NCBI GenBank assembly: GCA_964639885.1 | Contig: CAZXEH010000006.1 | Location: 16,856-80,855, forward strand | Reading direction: 5' to 3' | DNA from: JAGNLA01 sp964639885 | GTDB lineage: Bacteria; Caldisericota; Caldisericia; JAAYUI01 | Length of the DNA: 64,000 nt | In this document: positions 1 to 8,415 of the stretch, piece after piece | How positions within the stretch are numbered: the stretch's first letter is position 1 | How the letters are laid out: each line of letters begins with the position of its first letter | Program-made: the position numbers and the translations under genes | The notes under the pieces: model-generated | Told to the model about the DNA's origin: nothing | Database searches by the model: none | What the model saw: only the letters and a program-made list of their open reading frames with translations

Positions 1-1751
1 TTGTTGGCAGCATCCCAGGTGACGGTGCAGCCGAAGCTGTCTTCAACAAATCTCACAGGAACCATAGTGACAATAGCAGGGGGTGGCGATTTCCACGGTG
101 CGACAGCCAGGGTGATCGGTTCACCACTTATGAAAGCAGTCTTTGAGCCAATCGTCATGTTTACAAACTTTGAAGGGTTTCTGACAATATTGACCGAAAC
201 GTCTATTGTTGCATTACCACCATTTGAAACAATCCTGATGATGGCATTATATGTATTTGCCTGCTGGTTTTTGGCATCAAAAGTTACTGTAACTTCCTTG
301 AATTCACCGGCATTGAGAATGAAATTGTCAGGATCAGCTGATATCCAGCCTCTGGAGGAAAGAATCTGAACCTCCAGTTTTCCGCCGCCTCTGTTCTGGA
401 CATCAAAAGTTTTTGTGATTGTCTTGTTGATTGGTAGAGATGTGACAACAATTTCTTTGGTCTCTACTCCTAGTTCCGGAGCTGAATCACCGGTTGCCAG
501 AGAATAAATGAAGCCATCGTCTGCGCCAACGTAAACGTTGTTCAGGGCTATGGCTGGTGACGACCTTATCGGATTGTCAATGATTTTTGAGGACAGGTTT
601 GCACCGGTCGATAACTTAACCACTGACATCTTGCCTTCTGTTGTTGTGAAATAAACGTAATCACCACCGATTGATGGGGTCGAAACAATGTTCTTTTTTG
701 TGTTGGTTGACCAGACAAAATCGCCCTTGGCCTCAGTGATGCAGTAAAGGGTTTTCTCGGCAGCGAAAACAATGTTTCCTCTGGCTATGGCCGGTGAAGA
801 TTCAATTTTCTTGTCGCCTACATCGTACTTCCAGATTGTGGAACCATCTTTGTCGCTCAGGGCATAAACTGAACCGCTTTCGGTTGTTACGATGATTTTA
901 CCGGCTGAGTATGCAGGAGAGGAGTTGATTGCGCCGTTGAGCTTGACCTGCCATTTTACAGTTGGCATATCCTTTTGCTGGACACCCTTTGTTTTGTCAT
1001 AGGGCGGTTTCATCTCGATGCAATAGAAATTTTTCGAGGAACTGCCAAAATACAGGTAGTTTCCATAGAAAGCTGGACTGCTTCTGATCACACCATCAGT
1101 ACCGAGATCAGGGAGTCTCCATCTGATTGCCGGATCCCTGTTTTTCAAATCAAATCCGTAAAGATAGCCGTTGCTTGCGCCAACCACAACAATCTGGTGA
1201 TTTTCCGAGATTACTGGTGAAGTGGTCACTGAAGCTGACTGGATCGCAAGGTTGTATCTGTGAATGAGTCTTCCTGAATCGGCGTTTAGAACCAGAAGGT
1301 TTTGCCCCCATGGCATATAGATTTTGCCGTCGACCGTTGGTGAGATTGTCAGCTTAGCCTTTGGAAAATCGATCGCCCCGTTTGGCCACGGCTTTTCGCC
1401 GTTTTCAACGTAGTCTGCCAGCCAGTTTGACTGGTTTTCAGGGAATTTCCACTGGATCGTGCCATCTTCGGCGTCAAGAGAGCAGAGCACTCCCTTTCCT
1501 TCTCCTTCGGTTGCAACGAAGCAATCCTTGTTAAAAATGACAGGTGAAGCCGATATTTCAGATTTGAGGTTCTGTTTCCAGTTGACTTTCATGACTGGAG
1601 GTTCAACAAATTGGTTTGTGGCCGACGTTCTCATGTAATTGCCCTTGAACGTAAACCAATCATTGCCCGCGCCTTTTGCAGGCACAGCAAGACCAGTCAG
1701 CAATGCAATCGCCAGGACAATCTTAATCCTCAAGCGGTTGAACCCAGCCAT
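1..1751 (-). CDS. Secreted PQQ-like beta-propeller protein with C-terminal stalk domain (3'-truncated by window edge)
   Basis: The frame is open from an ATG at 1751 to the window edge, giving about 583 residues with the C-terminus outside. A signal peptide (basic MAGFNRLRIK, then a hydrophobic run ending near AVPAKG) starts the protein. It is followed by repeated blades of the PQQ/BamB type, with recurring patterns such as SPVIFNKD, SPTVDGKIY, SPAFYGNYLY, SSPAIARGNIV and SSPAIALNNVYVG. After about residue 450 comes an Ig-like beta region and then the start of a copper-amine-oxidase N-terminal-like stalk domain (VPVRFVEDSFG). A CGGAGG lies about 12 nt upstream of the ATG. The start overlaps the end of the upstream radical SAM gene by 29 nt, suggesting one transcript. 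It is probably an exported envelope or surface protein; ligand and role are unknown. Confidence 0.85.
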   Translation of the reverse strand, partial: MAGFNRLRIKIVLAIALLTGLAVPAKGAGNDWFTFKGNYMRTSATNQFVEPPVMKVNWKQNLKSEISASPVIFNKDCFVATEGEGKGVLCSLDAEDGTIQWKFPENQSNWLADYVENGEKPWPNGAIDFPKAKLTISPTVDGKIYMPWGQNLLVLNADSGRLIHRYNLAIQSASVTTSPVISENHQIVVVGASNGYLYGFDLKNRDPAIRWRLPDLGTDGVIRSSPAFYGNYLYFGSSSKNFYCIEMKPPYDKTKGVQQKDMPTVKWQVKLNGAINSSPAYSAGKIIVTTESGSVYALSDKDGSTIWKYDVGDKKIESSPAIARGNIVFAAEKTLYCITEAKGDFVWSTNTKKNIVSTPSIGGDYVYFTTTEGKMSVVKLSTGANLSSKIIDNPIRSSPAIALNNVYVGADDGFIYSLATGDSAPELGVETKEIVVTSLPINKTITKTFDVQNRGGGKLEVQILSSRGWISADPDNFILNAGEFKEVTVTFDAKNQQANTYNAIIRIVSNGGNATIDVSVNIVRNPSKFVNMTIGSKTAFISGEPITLAVAPWKSPPPAIVTMVPVRFVEDSFGCTVTWDAAN

Positions 1752-2595
1752 TCTCTAAACAAACCTCCGATAGTGTCTGTACGGCCAAATCATACTCTTC
1801 CGGCGTGATTCTTCTGTCCAGACCAGCGATCTGGCTGGCATGGTGTGCCGGAAAGTACTGGCTCATTAGAGAAATATACACATCTTTGATATTTTTTGCA
1901 ATCCATTCAAGAACATCGTTTGAACCCGATCTATTTTCTGGAAGCACAAGATGTCTGATCAGAAGGCCTTTTCTTGCAATCCCATCAACGATCTCCAATT
2001 GGCCTACCTGGCGATGCATCTCAAGGACGGCAAGCCTGTTGTTTTCTACATAATTTGGTACACCCGAATTTATTTTCGCCATCTCGTCATCGCCATACTT
2101 CATGTCTGGCATGTATATCTGGATGATACCATCAAGCAACCTTAAGACCTCGATTTTCTCATATCCAGAGTCGTTAAAGAGAATAGGAATCGTTAGCCCG
2201 TTTGCTCGGGCGATGTTGATGGCATGGGCAATTTGTGGGATATAATGTGTGGGTGTTACAAGATTTATGTTATGGCACTTGCGTTTCTCGAGATTTAACA
2301 TAATTTTAGCCAAATCAGGCACGTCCACCTCATAACCGTTGTCCAATTGCGAGATTTGGAAATTCTGACAAAATTTACACGACATTGTGCAATGTGAAAA
2401 AAATATAGTTCCAGAGCCATTTGTTCCAGATATCGGTGGCTCTTCGCCATGATGTGGCCCGTTTGAGCTTATCTTGACGGTAGCTCCTGCCCTACAATAG
2501 CCTTTTTCTCCATTCAATCTGTCAGCATGGCACTCTTTGGGGCACAGTCTGCATGGCGACATCATGTCATAGAGTTTTGTGATATTGTCATCCAT
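1723..2595 (-). CDS. PflX-like radical SAM protein (COG1313 type)
   Basis: From the chosen ATG the product has 290 residues. A cysteine cluster CRLCPKEC lies at residues 15-22 with another Cys near 34. The radical SAM CxxxCxxC motif is at 69-76 (CTMSCKFC), followed by an NLVTPTHYIPQI segment typical of the PflX branch of pyruvate-formate-lyase-activase-like enzymes. Family members bind a 4Fe-4S cluster and S-adenosylmethionine, but their substrate is generally unknown, and no glycyl-radical enzyme is visible here. The frame stays open up to 2799, but that extension would cross the divergent gene start at 2719. The ATG at 2595 is preferred, although no convincing ribosome binding site decides it and an upstream GTG is possible. 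It shares a transcript with the propeller gene downstream. Confidence 0.8.
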   Translation of the reverse strand: MDDNITKLYDMMSPCRLCPKECHADRLNGEKGYCRAGATVKISSNGPHHGEEPPISGTNGSGTIFFSHCTMSCKFCQNFQISQLDNGYEVDVPDLAKIMLNLEKRKCHNINLVTPTHYIPQIAHAINIARANGLTIPILFNDSGYEKIEVLRLLDGIIQIYMPDMKYGDDEMAKINSGVPNYVENNRLAVLEMHRQVGQLEIVDGIARKGLLIRHLVLPENRSGSNDVLEWIAKNIKDVYISLMSQYFPAHHASQIAGLDRRITPEEYDLAVQTLSEVCLENGWVQPLED

Positions 2596-2640
2596 TTCAG
2601 GAATAATCAATTCTTCCACGTCATCAATGATACATATGGG

Positions 2641-2657
2641 CCTTGTTGCTGACAAGG
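2641..2657. promoter_or_regulatory. Inverted repeat between divergent genes, possible operator
   Basis: CCTTGT and ACAAGG form perfect 6-bp arms around a 5-nt centre (TGCTG) in the space between the divergent radical SAM gene and the 845-residue secreted protein gene. The placement fits an operator or a small hairpin. No regulator is identified, so this is position-based inference only. Confidence 0.25.
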
Positions 2658-2718
2658 AAGACGAGGTTGAACCGTAACTGGCAGTTCCAAGTATTAGAGT
2701 AAACCCAGGAGGTTCAAA

Positions 2719-5256
2719 ATGAGAAAAAACATAACCTTCATGATAGTAACAGCGATGCTTCTTACGATTGCACCAATCCCTTTTGCCACACAAACCCATC
2801 AGACGGCATTGGCTTTGACAACCGCCACGCTCATCGTGACCACCGATCCACCCATTTTGACGGCTGGTGTAGTCTCAGAACTCGCCGATGATGACCCTTT
2901 CACGATCAAGGTGACAGATGCTGACGGAAACCCTGTTGACCTAACACTTGGTGGAACAGTGAAAGATATAGATGTTTGGAACAACCTTTTTAAAGACCCT
3001 CACCCCGAAATTCTTCCGCAATACTATTGGGTCAGAACAGACCTTCACAATGACGATGCGACCGACATCTGCAACAAGCGTCTCTTCCCATCGCTTCAGA
3101 ACCCGATTTCAATCGATTTCTCACAGGCCAGGGAAGGTATATACAGATTCAAAGGGTTCGTGGCAAACGATGTTGGTGAATTCAAACTCACTGTCTACAC
3201 TCCAGACCGCAGGCAGTCGGGTGTCACAACTGTGAAGGTTGCTGCACCTATAATTGACTACGCAATCTATAACACCGAAGACCCGGAGAAGAGGGTCTTC
3301 CACACACCGGGTGACCCGGACTTCATCATGACTGCTGCTGACAACAGAGTCTATCACATCACAACAACCCTCAAGACCGCGGATGGAAAGCTCATTCGTG
3401 GTTTGGCAACCGGTGTTCAGACCTGCGACAGCTACACTTCAACAAGGCTCACTGTCGCAACAACCATGCTTGGAAACTTCGGCTTCAACAGGCCAACTTA
3501 CGTTGTCGACCAGGATTGGGTCACAGGTTCAAACATCTCGTTTGTTGCTGACTGGGGCGAAAGGTACTGGATACAGATCGGCATTGACTACAACAATGAC
3601 GGTCAGGTCTCACTAAGCAGCAAGGAAATCTTCGACATCGGCGGCTTCTCGGTAAAGCGCTGGGATGGCTCAATTTGGAACAACACCAACTACCAGACCT
3701 TCTACAACACCACCTGCACGATGTTTGACGATGGAACCTTTGCCAACTACTATCACTTCGACTTCACCGACAAGGAAACGGGATGGGGCATGGGTTGCAT
3801 CTACAACTCACCATACTCTGGCTGTTTCCTGTTCCCCGATCTCAATGATGATGGAATCCTCAACTATAACGACTCACTCAAGCTCAACAACATGGGGCAG
3901 ACCGAGTTTTACATCTTTGCAAACGATGTGTGCGGAATTACCTGCCTTCTTGGTATCAACCCATACGGCAACCACGACGTTGCCGGTAGAGCCCCGGTTG
4001 GCGACAAAGACCCGCAGGATGTACGTAAGCGCTGGAACGGCGACGGCACCTACAAGCTCGACTTCGATGCGTTCGTCTCCTTCTCCACCTCATCATCAAC
4101 AACCCAGTCGTCAGCAGGCATAAAGACTACAGTTAACTTTGCTCCAGAATTCCTCGAAGTTGGCAAACCGGCATCATGCGAAGTAACCGTTGTCACAAAG
4201 GACACCGGCAAACCAATCGACAAGGCAAAGGTTACACTCGAAGGTGCTGGCGTGCTGCTAAATGAAAAGACCGATACAAATGGCAAGGCCTATTTCAACT
4301 TCATCCCGCAAAAGGAAGGAGCCATCAAAATCACAGTCGATGGCGGCCAGAATTTTGGCAAAGAAACAAAAGAGGTTCAGGTAAGAAAAGACCTGGTTCC
4401 GCCAACGCTCACCATCGACAACACCCCGCTTCTGACCAAGTATACGCTCGTCAGGATCAGCGGAACCACAGAACCAAACGCTACAGTAAAGGTCAATGAC
4501 AAGCCAGCCATCGTAACAGACAAGGGCGTCTGGTCGGTTGATGTGGTTCTGAAAGAAGGCGAAAACGTAATCAACGTAGTGGCAACCGATCCATCTGGAA
4601 ATCCAACATCTAAAACCTTCACGATCACCGTTGACACAACCCCGCCGGCAATCACGTTTGAGCACATCGACAATCTCGTGAACGCAACATCCCTGACCGT
4701 CAAAGGTTCGGTCTCTGAGCCTTGTCAGGTGACAGTAGGTGACAAAACCATCAAAACATCGGGCACCTTCTCACTTGAGATTCAAACAGGCTTCGGACCC
4801 GGCAAGGTTTCAGCAACAGCAACCGACGAGGCCGGAAACGAATCATCGGCATCTGCAAGCTGGATCAACTACAGAAAGCGCACAATCCAGATGACTGTAG
4901 GTTCAAAAGCGATGTTGATAGACGGATCTTCCCACGAGCTCGATGTTGAACCGTTTGTAACCCAGAACACCCTCGTTGTCCCACTCAGAGCCGTTTCAGA
5001 AGCGCTCGGAGCAACCGTTACCTACGACGCAAAAACAAGATCAATCGACATCCTCCTTGGCGACAAGCAGGTAATCATGCAGATCAACCTCAAGGTTATG
5101 ATCGTCAACGGTGAAAAGGTCAATCTCGCAGTTGCCCCGCTGATTAAGAATGGCAGAACCTTCATCCCGTTCAGGGCGATTGCTGAAGCGTTCGGATGTG
5201 ATGTCAAGTGGGCATCGGAGACAAAAGAAGTTGTGATCACCAGGCTTTGGTACTAG
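2719..5256 (+). CDS. Large secreted protein with Ig-like domains, Ca-loop motifs and C-terminal stalk domain
   Basis: The protein has 845 residues and starts at an ATG with a strong AGGAGG seven bases upstream. Residues 1-33 look like a signal peptide. The N-terminal half is an unrecognised beta-rich region. It contains two acidic loops resembling EF-hand/dockerin calcium loops (DYNNDGQVS and DLNDDGILN), preceding an aspartate-rich GDGTYKLDFDAF segment. Residues about 465-720 hold three Ig-like units, each ending in a TVD or VRK linker. The last ~120 residues match the copper-amine-oxidase N-terminal-like stalk domain, with two similar halves (LVVPLRAVSEALGATV and TFIPFRAIAEAFGCDV). Stalk domains are usually found in exported surface proteins, so a cell-surface or extracellular role is inferred; no enzyme activity can be assigned. 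It is a single-gene unit with its own terminator. Confidence 0.85.
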   Translation: MRKNITFMIVTAMLLTIAPIPFATQTHQTALALTTATLIVTTDPPILTAGVVSELADDDPFTIKVTDADGNPVDLTLGGTVKDIDVWNNLFKDPHPEILPQYYWVRTDLHNDDATDICNKRLFPSLQNPISIDFSQAREGIYRFKGFVANDVGEFKLTVYTPDRRQSGVTTVKVAAPIIDYAIYNTEDPEKRVFHTPGDPDFIMTAADNRVYHITTTLKTADGKLIRGLATGVQTCDSYTSTRLTVATTMLGNFGFNRPTYVVDQDWVTGSNISFVADWGERYWIQIGIDYNNDGQVSLSSKEIFDIGGFSVKRWDGSIWNNTNYQTFYNTTCTMFDDGTFANYYHFDFTDKETGWGMGCIYNSPYSGCFLFPDLNDDGILNYNDSLKLNNMGQTEFYIFANDVCGITCLLGINPYGNHDVAGRAPVGDKDPQDVRKRWNGDGTYKLDFDAFVSFSTSSSTTQSSAGIKTTVNFAPEFLEVGKPASCEVTVVTKDTGKPIDKAKVTLEGAGVLLNEKTDTNGKAYFNFIPQKEGAIKITVDGGQNFGKETKEVQVRKDLVPPTLTIDNTPLLTKYTLVRISGTTEPNATVKVNDKPAIVTDKGVWSVDVVLKEGENVINVVATDPSGNPTSKTFTITVDTTPPAITFEHIDNLVNATSLTVKGSVSEPCQVTVGDKTIKTSGTFSLEIQTGFGPGKVSATATDEAGNESSASASWINYRKRTIQMTVGSKAMLIDGSSHELDVEPFVTQNTLVVPLRAVSEALGATVTYDAKTRSIDILLGDKQVIMQINLKVMIVNGEKVNLAVAPLIKNGRTFIPFRAIAEAFGCDVKWASETKEVVITRLWY

Positions 5257-5279
5257 TCCTCCTTAAGCCTTGATCAGCC

Positions 5280-5310
5280 AAGCCCGGTGTCTTTGCCGGG
5301 CTTTTTTCTT
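5280..5310 (+). terminator. Rho-independent terminator after the large secreted protein gene
   Basis: AAGCCCGG and CCGGGCTT form an 8-bp GC-rich stem around a TGTCTTTG loop, directly followed by TTTTCTTTT. It lies 24 nt after the stop codon at 5256 and just upstream of the promoter of the Roadblock gene, so it separates the two units. Confidence 0.9.
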
Positions 5311-5335
5311 TTGCTGGCCTTTGTGCTTTTGTCAA

Positions 5336-5363
5336 TTGACTAAAAGGCACCAATAGATAAAAT
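5336..5363 (+). promoter_or_regulatory. Sigma-70-like promoter of the Roadblock gene, near-leaderless
   Basis: TTGACT (5336-5341), a 16-nt spacer and TAAAAT (5358-5363) are each one mismatch from the sigma-70 consensus. A start site about seven bases after the -10 would fall near 5370, only about 4 nt before the ATG at 5374. No Shine-Dalgarno sequence is present. Confidence 0.6.
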
Positions 5364-5373
5364 CATTAACAAT

Positions 5374-5748
5374 ATGACACAACCGGCAATTGGCGCAATC
5401 AGACAGATAGTTGACCAGATGACCAGAAGCAACCCAGACATCATCGGCTGCACGCTGGTTTCAGACGACGGGCTCCCTGTCTATGGCGTTATTCCTGATT
5501 ATGTAGAAGAAGACTCAGTTGCAGCAATGTCTGCTACACTTTATGCCCTTGGTGAAAGGGTCATAGATGATCTGATAAAAGGAAACCTTGAACAGGTCTA
5601 CATCAAGGGCGACAAGGGATATGTGATTATTTCTTCAGTTGCTCCGCTTGGGACACTTGCTGTTCTTGCAAAATCCACGGCAAAGTTGGGCTATGTCCTT
5701 ATGGTTCTAAGACAGGTTATTTCAGACCTGACCCAAACCACTCGTTGA
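5374..5748 (+). CDS. Roadblock/LC7 domain protein
   Basis: The 124-residue product fits a single Roadblock/LC7 domain: an N-terminal helix (IGAIRQIVDQMTR), a strand with GCTLVSDDGLPVYG, a central helix (AAMSATLYALGERVI) and a C-terminal strand pair and helix (YVIISSVAPLGTLAVLAK). Bacterial Roadblock proteins such as MglB dimerise and act on small Ras-like GTPases. No partner GTPase gene is next to it here, so the partner is unknown. It is transcribed alone from a promoter immediately upstream and has no ribosome binding site. Its last 27 nt overlap, tail to tail, the end of nadE on the opposite strand. Confidence 0.8.
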   Translation: MTQPAIGAIRQIVDQMTRSNPDIIGCTLVSDDGLPVYGVIPDYVEEDSVAAMSATLYALGERVIDDLIKGNLEQVYIKGDKGYVIISSVAPLGTLAVLAKSTAKLGYVLMVLRQVISDLTQTTR

Positions 5749-6546
5749 CCAGTCCTTGATATAATTAAAATCAATCCCAACCGTTCTCGAACTCAGCTTG
5801 CAAACCGGTGGCATGACACGCTTGAAGTGCGATTTCATGACCATTTTCCTGACACGCCTGATCTCTTCGGCAGTAAAATCCTGACTTTCAAGACTCTTGT
5901 CATCCAGTTCGCCTTCAACCATGGAGTAAAGCATCATGTCCAGCTTTTCGTAAGTGATGCCCATTTCGCCTTCGTCGGTCTGACCAGCCCAGAGGTCGGC
6001 AGTTGGTGGTTTTGAGATGATTTCTTCTGGAACACCGATATGTCTTGCCAAAGCCCTGACCTGGGTTTTGTAAAGGTCGCCGATTGGATAGCAACCGGCA
6101 GCCATGTCGCCCCACCAGGTTGTGTAGCCGACAAGGATTTCTGATTTGTTTGAAGTGCCAAGAACGATTGACTTTGTTGCCTGTGATTGGTCGAAAACAA
6201 CGCACATCCTCAGTCTTGCAAGAAGGTTTCCGAGCCTGAGCTTATCAACCTCTTCAGGGTAGCCTTCAGCCATCTTTGTTATCTCGATCTGTTTGGTGGG
6301 AATCGAGAATTTGTCGGCAACAAGCTTTGCGTGAGAGAGCGATTCCGGGCTTGAAAGCCTGTAAGGGAGCATGAGACCAAGAACCTTTTCTCTGCCAAGA
6401 ACCCTTGCTGCCAACCCAGCGACAACGGCAGAATCTAGTCCACCGGAGAGACCCAGTACAACACCTTTGAAACCTGATGTCTCAACCGTGTGGGCAATGA
6501 ATCCACCAATGACCTTCTCAGCCTTGACCAGATCAATCTCAAGCAT
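5722..6546 (-). CDS. nadE: NAD+ synthetase (ammonia-using type, probably fed by the adjacent amidohydrolase)
   Basis: The 274-residue product carries the PP-loop SGGLDS at residues 34-39, the GTSNKSE motif and the GQTDEGEMG segment of NAD synthetases. These adenylate nicotinic acid adenine dinucleotide and replace the adenylate with ammonia. The start chosen is the ATG at 6546, which has AAGGAG upstream and overlaps the preceding stop by 8 nt (ATGCTTGA); a longer form from 6591 would run further into the upstream gene. The upstream gene encodes a nitrilase-family amidohydrolase, so a split version of the two-domain glutamine-dependent enzyme is likely. It is the last gene of the rpsO-pnp operon and overlaps the Roadblock gene tail to tail. 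Confidence 0.93.
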   Translation of the reverse strand: MLEIDLVKAEKVIGGFIAHTVETSGFKGVVLGLSGGLDSAVVAGLAARVLGREKVLGLMLPYRLSSPESLSHAKLVADKFSIPTKQIEITKMAEGYPEEVDKLRLGNLLARLRMCVVFDQSQATKSIVLGTSNKSEILVGYTTWWGDMAAGCYPIGDLYKTQVRALARHIGVPEEIISKPPTADLWAGQTDEGEMGITYEKLDMMLYSMVEGELDDKSLESQDFTAEEIRRVRKMVMKSHFKRVMPPVCKLSSRTVGIDFNYIKDWSTSGLGQV

Positions 6547-7366
6547 CTTCCAGCTCCTTTTTGACAAGATCAGTCCTGCGTTCTCTGACAAGCGACATTT
6601 TCATTCTGGCTTTGGCGATATCCTTGAGGTCAATGTCGACAAAACCCAAAGCCTCGTCAAGTTCCGGCAACTCAAGAATTGTTGAGCCATTGGGTGCACA
6701 AACTCTTGAATTTCCAATGAACGATACGCCATCTTCAATGCCAACCATGTTGCAGCTTACAAAAAACACCTGGTTGCAAAAGGCAGAGTTGGCAACAGTT
6801 CGTTCAAGCGAGTTGGATATCTTGAAACCATCCTTTGAGAGGTTTCTGGCTGGTATGGCCGAGGAAGCGATTATTATTTTCGCTCCCTGCACCGAATAAA
6901 CAAAGGACAATTCAGGATGCCAGATGTCACGACAAACCAGCAATCCAATTTTTCCAAAAGGTGAGTCAAACGATTTTAGACTGTCACCCTTGCCAAAATA
7001 TCTGAGTTCATCAAACATTCCATGTGTTGGCAGGTTGGTTTTGTCGTAATGGGCGAGGATTTTGCCATCGTGGAAAAACACGCTTGAAATCTTTGGAATC
7101 CCGTCCTCACCGAGCCTTGGGAAAGATGTCACAACTGCTATCTTTTTTGAAATTTCCCTTATTGGATCAAGCAATGGAGATTCAAGCTCAATCGAAAGTG
7201 GAAGAGCCAAATCCTGAAGTGTGTAGCCAGTGAGAAAAAGTTCTGGAAAGACAATTATTTGTGCCTTGTTGTCGATGGCCTTTTGAGCAAAATCCAATGT
7301 TTTAGAAATGTTAGCCTTTACGTCGGCAAATTTAGGAGAAAGCTGGGCGAGTGCAATTCTAGTCAC
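6539..7366 (-). CDS. Nitrilase-superfamily amidohydrolase, probable glutaminase partner of NadE
   Basis: The 275-residue product shows the nitrilase-fold triad: Glu42 in FPELFLTGY, Lys in YDKTNLP and the nucleophilic Cys in LVCRDIWHPE. This fold forms the N-terminal glutaminase domain of glutamine-dependent NAD synthetases, and the synthetase domain is the next gene, overlapping by 8 nt. A role in supplying ammonia from glutamine to NadE is therefore inferred; other amidase substrates are possible. I chose GTG at 7366 because GGGGG lies 10 nt upstream and the start overlaps the queT stop by 8 nt (GTGACTAG), the same junction type used elsewhere in this operon. A longer ATG form from 7414 would run 56 nt into queT. 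Confidence 0.85.
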   Translation of the reverse strand: MTRIALAQLSPKFADVKANISKTLDFAQKAIDNKAQIIVFPELFLTGYTLQDLALPLSIELESPLLDPIREISKKIAVVTSFPRLGEDGIPKISSVFFHDGKILAHYDKTNLPTHGMFDELRYFGKGDSLKSFDSPFGKIGLLVCRDIWHPELSFVYSVQGAKIIIASSAIPARNLSKDGFKISNSLERTVANSAFCNQVFFVSCNMVGIEDGVSFIGNSRVCAPNGSTILELPELDEALGFVDIDLKDIAKARMKMSLVRERRTDLVKKELEDA

Positions 7367-7898
7367 GTTCAAGCAACCCCCTTTTGTTGAGTGCGTAGGC
7401 GAAAGGAAGACCAAGAATTGCTAGCACGCCTAACTCACCAAGAGCTACATAGCCACCGGTTGCAAGGAAAGCCGCAAGCTGGAACCCTCCGAAAACCTCC
7501 GAAAAAGCCCCTATTCCTGTCGGAATCTGAACCGCTCCGATGAGGACCGGAAGATAGAAGCCAACAATCAAGCCGTTGATCACAATCGGTGGGATTGCGC
7601 CCAGCCAAATCTTTTTTGTCCTGCCAAGCCACCATGTCAAAAGTGCAGCAATCAGCGTCGCAAGCGTACCGAAAACGATGTCAACAATGCCAAGTCCCCA
7701 AAGAATGTTTGAAACCAGACATCCGATTGTTACTCCAAAAATGGCTTCTGGCCAAAAAAACGGCAGGATTGTCAGAGCTTCAGCAATCCTGAACTGGATG
7801 GCTCCGAAAGAAATAAATGGAACTGCTGCAACCAAACCGATGTAGGCTGCAGCAACAACAGCGCCTCTGGCAATTCTAACAACTCCACTGGTTTTCAT
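7359..7898 (-). CDS. queT: QueT-family membrane protein, substrate subunit of an ECF transporter for a queuosine precursor
   Basis: The 179-residue protein is very hydrophobic, with five or six membrane segments. It carries the family-typical stretches FGAIQFRIAEALTILPFF and DIVFGTLATLIAALLTWWLG. QueT proteins are the substrate-binding S components of energy-coupling-factor transporters that import queuosine precursors, so an ECF A/A'/T module encoded elsewhere would be needed. The ATG overlaps the NUDIX stop by 4 nt and is preceded by GAGGAA. A tRNA-guanine transglycosylase gene lies at 38.3-39.4 kb and would be the consumer of the imported base. Assignment rests on family resemblance recalled from memory. 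Confidence 0.8.
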   Translation of the reverse strand: MKTSGVVRIARGAVVAAAYIGLVAAVPFISFGAIQFRIAEALTILPFFWPEAIFGVTIGCLVSNILWGLGIVDIVFGTLATLIAALLTWWLGRTKKIWLGAIPPIVINGLIVGFYLPVLIGAVQIPTGIGAFSEVFGGFQLAAFLATGGYVALGELGVLAILGLPFAYALNKRGLLERD

Positions 7899-8413
7899 CG
7901 TTTCCTCATAAGATACAAACCCGTAACCGCAATAGTTTTTGCATCCCTTATTTTATCACAATTGATCGCTTCGACAAATTCGTCAAGAGGCATGAGGAAG
8001 GCTTCAGTATCCTCATCATCGTCTGGATTCGGATCACCCTCCACAAGCTGTGTCGCAAGGAAGAAATGGTATATCTCCGAACTGATTCCAGGAGTGGCGA
8101 AAGCGTGACCCATGTACTCAAGTTTTCCAGCCTTATAGCCGGTTTCTTCCTCAAGTTCACGAAACGCTGTAAACTCAATCGCCTCAAGTGGTTCCGATTT
8201 ACCGGCCGGAACCTCAACAAGGACGTCGTTTGCAGGAGACCTGTATTGCCTGACAAGCACAACCTCGTTGCTGTCTGTGATGGCCAGAACTACCACTGCT
8301 TCAAAGTTTGTCTCGATGTACTGTCTTTCAACGACGTCGTCAAGCCTTATCTGGTCTACGACAACATCAAAGAGCTTTCCATGCCAGACTCTCTTCGAAG
8401 ACACCTTATCCAT
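7895..8413 (-). CDS. NUDIX hydrolase, ADP-ribose pyrophosphatase-like
   Basis: The 172-residue product contains a complete Nudix box (G, five residues, E, seven residues, RELEEETGY), starting at GKSEPLEAIE around residue 70. The preceding VRQYRSPANDVLVEVPAGK is typical of ADP-ribose pyrophosphatases, which hydrolyse ADP-ribose to AMP and ribose 5-phosphate. The motif also fits other nucleoside diphosphate substrates. The ATG lies 2 nt after the RNase J stop with no obvious ribosome binding site, implying translational coupling. An ADP-ribose hydrolase in a unit that ends with NAD synthesis genes is consistent with NAD turnover, which is inference. Confidence 0.88.
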   Translation of the reverse strand: MDKVSSKRVWHGKLFDVVVDQIRLDDVVERQYIETNFEAVVVLAITDSNEVVLVRQYRSPANDVLVEVPAGKSEPLEAIEFTAFRELEEETGYKAGKLEYMGHAFATPGISSEIYHFFLATQLVEGDPNPDDDEDTEAFLMPLDEFVEAINCDKIRDAKTIAVTGLYLMRKR

Positions 8414-8415
8414 GA

